Assembly (NCBI GenBank): GCA_900755095.1
Contig: CAAEFE010000005.1
Span: 1-37,799, forward strand
Source of the DNA: an uncultured Bacteroides sp.
GTDB taxonomy: Bacteria; Bacteroidota; Bacteroidia; Bacteroidales; Bacteroidaceae
Direction: 5' to 3'
DNA: 37,799 nucleotides
Part shown: piece after piece, positions 34,278 to 37,799 of the stretch
How the letters are laid out: each line of letters opens with the position of its first letter
Numbering within the stretch: position 1 is the first letter of the stretch
Position numbers and translations under genes: made by a program
The notes under the pieces: generated by a model
The model's database searches: none
Seen by the model: only the letters and a program-made list of their open reading frames with translations
Told to the model about the DNA's origin: nothing

Positions 34278-35435
34278 ATGGCAGTTAAATTGTGGACAGT
34301 TCATTTTATGCGGATATGTGTAGCTAATTTGCTGTTGTTTATATCCTTGTATGTGTTATTTCCGGTGCTTTCCGTAGAGATGGCCGACCGTCTCGGAGTG
34401 CCGGCTGCACAGACAGGAGTAATCTTTCTCTTTTTCACCTTGGGGATGTTCCTCATCGGTCCTTTCCATGCCTATCTGGTAGATGCATACAAGCGTAAGT
34501 ACGTCTGTATGTTTGCTGCTGCCCTGATGGTAGTGGCGACCATCGGATACGCCTTTGTTACCAACCTCACAGAACTAATTCTGTTGAGCACCGTGCAAGG
34601 GCTTGCCTTTGGCATAGGCACAACAGCCGGCATCACATTGGCCATCGACATCACCAACTCCACACTGCGCAGTGCGGGAAACGTCAGTTTCTCCTGGATG
34701 GCACGTATGGGAATGATCGCAGGCATTATCCTCGGAGTATGGCTTTATCAAAGCCAATCCTTCCAAACCCTGCTCACTGTATCTGTCATAACCGGAGCTG
34801 TCGGAATCCTCATGTTATCAGGAGTCTACGTACCTTTCCGTGCGCCGATTGTCACCAAACTCTATTCCTTCGACCGCTTCCTATTGCTTCGTGGATGGGT
34901 TCCTGCCATCAATCTGATCCTGATAACCTTCATTCCGGGACTGCTGGTTCCCATGGTACACCCTTTCCTAAACGATTTCGTACTCGGAAACACAGGAATC
35001 CCCGTACCGTTCTTTGTAGGAACAGCCCTCGGATACATCGTTTCCCTGTTCTTTGCACGTCTGTTTTTCCTGAAAGAGAAAACACTGCGGCTGGTCATTA
35101 TAGGACTCGGATTGGAAATCGTAGCCATGTCCCTACTGAATACAGACATCTCCATAGGCATTTCCTCCGTACTCTTAGGACTGGGCTTAGGCTTTATCCT
35201 GCCGGAATTCCTGGTGATGTTCGTAAAGTTATCCCACCATTGCCAACGCGGAACAGCCAACACCACTCATTTGCTGGCAACCGAAATCGGCATTTCCCTG
35301 GGAATCGTTACCGCCTGCTACATGGAATTGGATACAGATAAGATGCTACATACCGGACAGATAGTAGCATCCATTGCTTTACTCTTCTTTGTATTGATTA
35401 CCTATCCTTATTATATAAAGAAGAAAGTAAGATAG
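34278..35435 (+). CDS. MFS transporter cotranscribed with panB
   Basis: This 385-residue inner-membrane protein has about 12 hydrophobic helices. The loop after TM2 reads GPFHAYLVDAYKRKYV, a form of the MFS motif A (G-x3-D-x2-G-R-R/K). A long stretch from about residue 170 to 200 holds the central cytosolic loop. Its start is 9 bases after the panB stop, so it belongs to the panB transcript. By position it might move a pantothenate-pathway metabolite, but MFS sequences of this kind do not reveal the substrate. The gene ends just before the minus-strand rel gene, with a 10+10 palindrome between them. Confidence 0.85.
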   Translation: MAVKLWTVHFMRICVANLLLFISLYVLFPVLSVEMADRLGVPAAQTGVIFLFFTLGMFLIGPFHAYLVDAYKRKYVCMFAAALMVVATIGYAFVTNLTELILLSTVQGLAFGIGTTAGITLAIDITNSTLRSAGNVSFSWMARMGMIAGIILGVWLYQSQSFQTLLTVSVITGAVGILMLSGVYVPFRAPIVTKLYSFDRFLLLRGWVPAINLILITFIPGLLVPMVHPFLNDFVLGNTGIPVPFFVGTALGYIVSLFFARLFFLKEKTLRLVIIGLGLEIVAMSLLNTDISIGISSVLLGLGLGFILPEFLVMFVKLSHHCQRGTANTTHLLATEIGISLGIVTACYMELDTDKMLHTGQIVASIALLFFVLITYPYYIKKKVR

Positions 35436-35441
35436 GAGAGT

Positions 35442-35461
35442 AGCCGGAATTAATTCCGGCT
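35442..35461. terminator. Palindromic terminator between MFS and rel genes
   Basis: AGCCGGAATT and AATTCCGGCT form a perfect 20-bp palindrome that covers the rel stop codon. On the plus strand it is followed by AACTTGTTTTACT, a weak T run, so it probably ends the MFS transcript and may also act on rel. Confidence 0.6.
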
Positions 35462-37675
35462 AACTTGTTTTACTCCCTTTATAGTACGTAATTTCTTGAT
35501 AAGAGCCTCCAAACGTCCCGTATCACCCACCATGACCGTCAGTGTTCCGGAGAACAAACCGTCGTTCGAGTCAATACCGATGGAGCGCAGCGTGATACCA
35601 TTCTCTTTGGATATAATAGAAGTGATATTAGTCACGATACCAATATCATCATGCCCTACAACCCGCAGCGTGATAGGATATTGCGTACCTACCGATTTCC
35701 CCGCCCAACGAGCCTTCACAATACGATAACCGAAACGTTCGCGCATCTGATTGGCATTCGGACAATCCGCCCGGTGTATCTTGATACCACCGCTTACCGT
35801 AACGAAACCAAACACATCATCCCCGTAAATCGGATTACAACATTTAGCCAACTTGAATTCCAACCCTTTCAGATTCTGATCGATCACCAGAACATCTTCC
35901 TTAGACGTCGTTTCCTCTTGTTGCGCAGCCTGCAAGTTATACCCTTCGGCACTGCGATACACAATTTCATCGTGCGTATCACTGTCCCGCTTCTGTTGCT
36001 CCACATATTTATCCAGAATCTCGTTAACGTCCAGTCCACCGTCGGCAATCCGCTGATAAAACTCCGTCACGTTCTTGAAGCCTAAACGCTTGATGAGGCG
36101 CATCATGGTCGCTTCATCATATTCCAATTTACGGTTCTTGAATTTCCGTTCCAGCGTCTCCTTGGCAAAAGCATGCTGGCGTGCCACCATCTCTTTGAGA
36201 GCCTGTCTTATCTTGGTGCGTGCTTTGGAAGTCGTCACGATGTTCAGCCAGTCCTGTTTCGGTGTCTGGGTATTTGAAGTCATGATCTCCACCTGGTCGC
36301 CGCTATTCAGTTTCTGTTTGAGCTGTACATTCTTGCCGTTCACTTTCGCGCCGATACACTTGCATCCCAACTTACTATGGATATGGAAAGCAAAATCCAA
36401 TACCGTAGCCCCTTTGGCGAGCTTGAACAAATCCCCCTTGGGCGTGAAGACAAACACTTCATCCTCGTAGAGATCCATCTTAAACTGATCCATCACTTTC
36501 AGCGAATCATTGTCCGCATTCTCCAACGCCTCCCGCACAGAAGTCAACCACTCGTCCAGACCCGTTTCACCCTTGATACCTTTATATCTCCAGTGAGCAG
36601 CCAAGCCGCGTTCCGCGATCTCGTCCATGCGGCGGGTACGTATCTGCACTTCCACCCATTTCCCTTCCGGACCCATCACAGTGATGTGCAACGACTCGTA
36701 ACCATTGCTTTTCGGGATAGAGAGCCAGTCGCGCAGACGCTTCGGGTTCGGCTGGTACATATCCGTAACAATCGAATAAACCTGCCAGCATTCCTGCTTC
36801 TCCTTAGCCGGGTCCGGTTCCGAATCGAGGATGATACGAATGGCGAACAAGTCATAAATCCCCTCAAAAGACGTTTTCTGCTTCTGAATCTTGTTCCATA
36901 TCGAATGAATCGACTTGGTACGCCCCTTGATGTCGAACTTCAATCCCGCTTCCGACACCTTCCTCTGGATCGGTTCGATAAAAGCAGCGATATACTTGTC
37001 GCGGGACGCCTTCGTCTCGTTCAGCTTATCCTTGATAAAATAATACGTTTCCTTCTGCGTATATTTGAGAGACAAATCCTCCAGTTCCGATTTCAGCTTA
37101 TACAATCCCAGCTTGTGCGCCAGCGGAGCATACAGGTACGCAGCCTCGTTTGCTACCTTGAGCCGGTCCTCCTCGTTGCCCGTATCCTTTATTTTGCGCA
37201 TCACGTTCACACGATCCGCAATCATAATCAGGATCACACGCATATCCTCCGCAAAAGAAAGCAGCAGATTACGGAAGTTTTCCGACTCGATAGCCGGACT
37301 CTTCGCATACAGTTCGTTCGTTTTCACCAATCCCTTGATGATACTTGCTACGTCATCCCCATATTCGGCGTTCACCTCGTCGATAGACAATACATGCCCC
37401 TTCACGATTTCGTGCAACATGATACCGATCAGGCACGAACCTTTCATACCGATTTCCTCGGCAACGATCACTGCCGTTTGTAAATCTCTGATGACGGGAT
37501 TCATCCCGAAGTTATTGCGTTGCAGACCGTTACACTGGGCCGCTTTGATAAGATGTCTCTTTAACTTTAGGCAATCCTTCCAGGAAATGCTATCTCCTGC
37601 AGATTGCAACAAATGCCGGTAGAGTGAAAAAAGCTCCTTTTTTTCCTCCGATGTAAAAAAGTCGTCCATATTCAA
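35450..37675 (-). CDS. RelA/SpoT-family (p)ppGpp synthetase with degenerate hydrolase site
   Basis: This 741-residue long RSH protein has the full layout: HD region (about 50-160), synthetase (about 240-365), TGS domain (about 410-470), helical linker, a Cys-containing zinc-finger-like domain (KCCNPIYGDD to RADCPN) and a C-terminal ACT domain. Synthetase residues are in place: GRTKSIHS (251-258), Asp275 in YDLFAIR and Glu342 in EVQIRT. The hydrolase site is altered. The motif expected as HDxxED reads His88-Glu89-Ile-Val-Lys92-Gly93, and the first metal His position (HPxxVA) appears as Arg63; Asp154 (ADR) is kept. It is therefore probably a RelA-type synthetase with little or no hydrolase activity, making (p)ppGpp in the stringent response. 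It is a single gene. Confidence 0.92.
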   Translation of the reverse strand: MNMDDFFTSEEKKELFSLYRHLLQSAGDSISWKDCLKLKRHLIKAAQCNGLQRNNFGMNPVIRDLQTAVIVAEEIGMKGSCLIGIMLHEIVKGHVLSIDEVNAEYGDDVASIIKGLVKTNELYAKSPAIESENFRNLLLSFAEDMRVILIMIADRVNVMRKIKDTGNEEDRLKVANEAAYLYAPLAHKLGLYKLKSELEDLSLKYTQKETYYFIKDKLNETKASRDKYIAAFIEPIQRKVSEAGLKFDIKGRTKSIHSIWNKIQKQKTSFEGIYDLFAIRIILDSEPDPAKEKQECWQVYSIVTDMYQPNPKRLRDWLSIPKSNGYESLHITVMGPEGKWVEVQIRTRRMDEIAERGLAAHWRYKGIKGETGLDEWLTSVREALENADNDSLKVMDQFKMDLYEDEVFVFTPKGDLFKLAKGATVLDFAFHIHSKLGCKCIGAKVNGKNVQLKQKLNSGDQVEIMTSNTQTPKQDWLNIVTTSKARTKIRQALKEMVARQHAFAKETLERKFKNRKLEYDEATMMRLIKRLGFKNVTEFYQRIADGGLDVNEILDKYVEQQKRDSDTHDEIVYRSAEGYNLQAAQQEETTSKEDVLVIDQNLKGLEFKLAKCCNPIYGDDVFGFVTVSGGIKIHRADCPNANQMRERFGYRIVKARWAGKSVGTQYPITLRVVGHDDIGIVTNITSIISKENGITLRSIGIDSNDGLFSGTLTVMVGDTGRLEALIKKLRTIKGVKQVSRN

Positions 37676-37691
37676 TCTTGTTAATTCGATG

Positions 37692-37699
37692 TAAAATTA
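37692..37699 (-). promoter_or_regulatory. Candidate -7 box for rel
   Basis: The minus strand reads TAATTTTA, one base off TAnnTTTG, 17 bases upstream of the start codon at 37675. The leader would be about 10 bases. No -33 element is clear. Confidence 0.35.
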
Positions 37700-37799
37700 G
37701 TTTTTTTCCTGCACATTCAAAAGGAAGTAACAATTATTTGTTATCAGTAACTTATAAATATGGTTTGGTTATCAATATGTCACTTTTCAGCCCTAAAAG

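Noticed and set aside
36377..37483. 368-codon open frame antisense to rel
   Set aside because: It is fully inside rel, rich in Arg, His and Ile with no domain pattern, so it is a shadow.

Overview
The window looks like chromosomal DNA of a Bacteroides species. Many genes carry the Bacteroides-type -7 box (TAnnTTTG) a short distance upstream and have no obvious Shine-Dalgarno sequence. The gene content fits a gut Bacteroidales: tandem nagA, a GH97 alpha-glucosidase, hcp, FtsX-type ABC permeases and a Rel protein. No phage, transposon, CRISPR array or rRNA is visible. Coding density is high and no stretch longer than about 270 bases lacks a gene.

Layout from left to right. (1) tRNA-Leu(CAG) and tRNA-Gly(GCC) with a terminator, then two tandem nagA paralogues (402-2765) followed by a 30-bp inverted repeat. 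(2) A small thioredoxin (minus), diverging from a three-gene heavy-metal RND efflux operon (TolC-like, lipoprotein adaptor, CzcA-type pump; 3606-9128). A two-component pair (9216-11241, minus) faces it and probably regulates it. (3) An orphan GH97 (SusB-like, inverting type), a long-chain acyl-CoA synthetase, a CPA1/NhaP2-type cation-proton antiporter and a uracil-xanthine permease. (4) Hcp (hybrid-cluster protein) preceded by a perfect Crp/Fnr-type palindrome, with a Crp/Fnr regulator just upstream. That regulator is the third gene of an operon headed by an NtrC-family response regulator and its PAS histidine kinase. (5) An outer-membrane-protein-like gene overlapping a lipoprotein phosphoesterase (minus), diverging from an ABC operon of FtsX permease, ATPase and FtsX permease (25655-30999). 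(6) A MATE exporter (minus), a HAD phosphatase, panB plus an MFS transporter, and a RelA/SpoT protein (minus).

The most interesting region is 18.5-31 kb. The ABC operon has a strong sigma-54 promoter candidate (GG-N10-GC, 25602-25619). About 100 bp upstream of the predicted start lie two copies of the 15-bp palindrome GTCTAA-N3-TTAGAC, 21 bp apart centre to centre, which is enhancer-like geometry. The NtrC-family activator encoded 2 kb away, on the other side of the phosphoesterase/OMP pair, is the obvious candidate to bind them. The same regulator operon also carries the Crp/Fnr gene that probably activates hcp from a palindrome centred near -41 of the hcp promoter. I infer one regulatory island joining an envelope or stress-sensing NtrC system, nitrosative-stress defence (hcp) and an FtsX-type exporter. 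The DNA motifs are seen directly; the regulator-site assignments are inference.

Other points of interest are a Rel protein whose hydrolase-site residues are degenerate while its synthetase residues are intact, a four-copy 13-mer array with an exact 22-bp period between uraA and hcp, and several palindromes that span stop codons.
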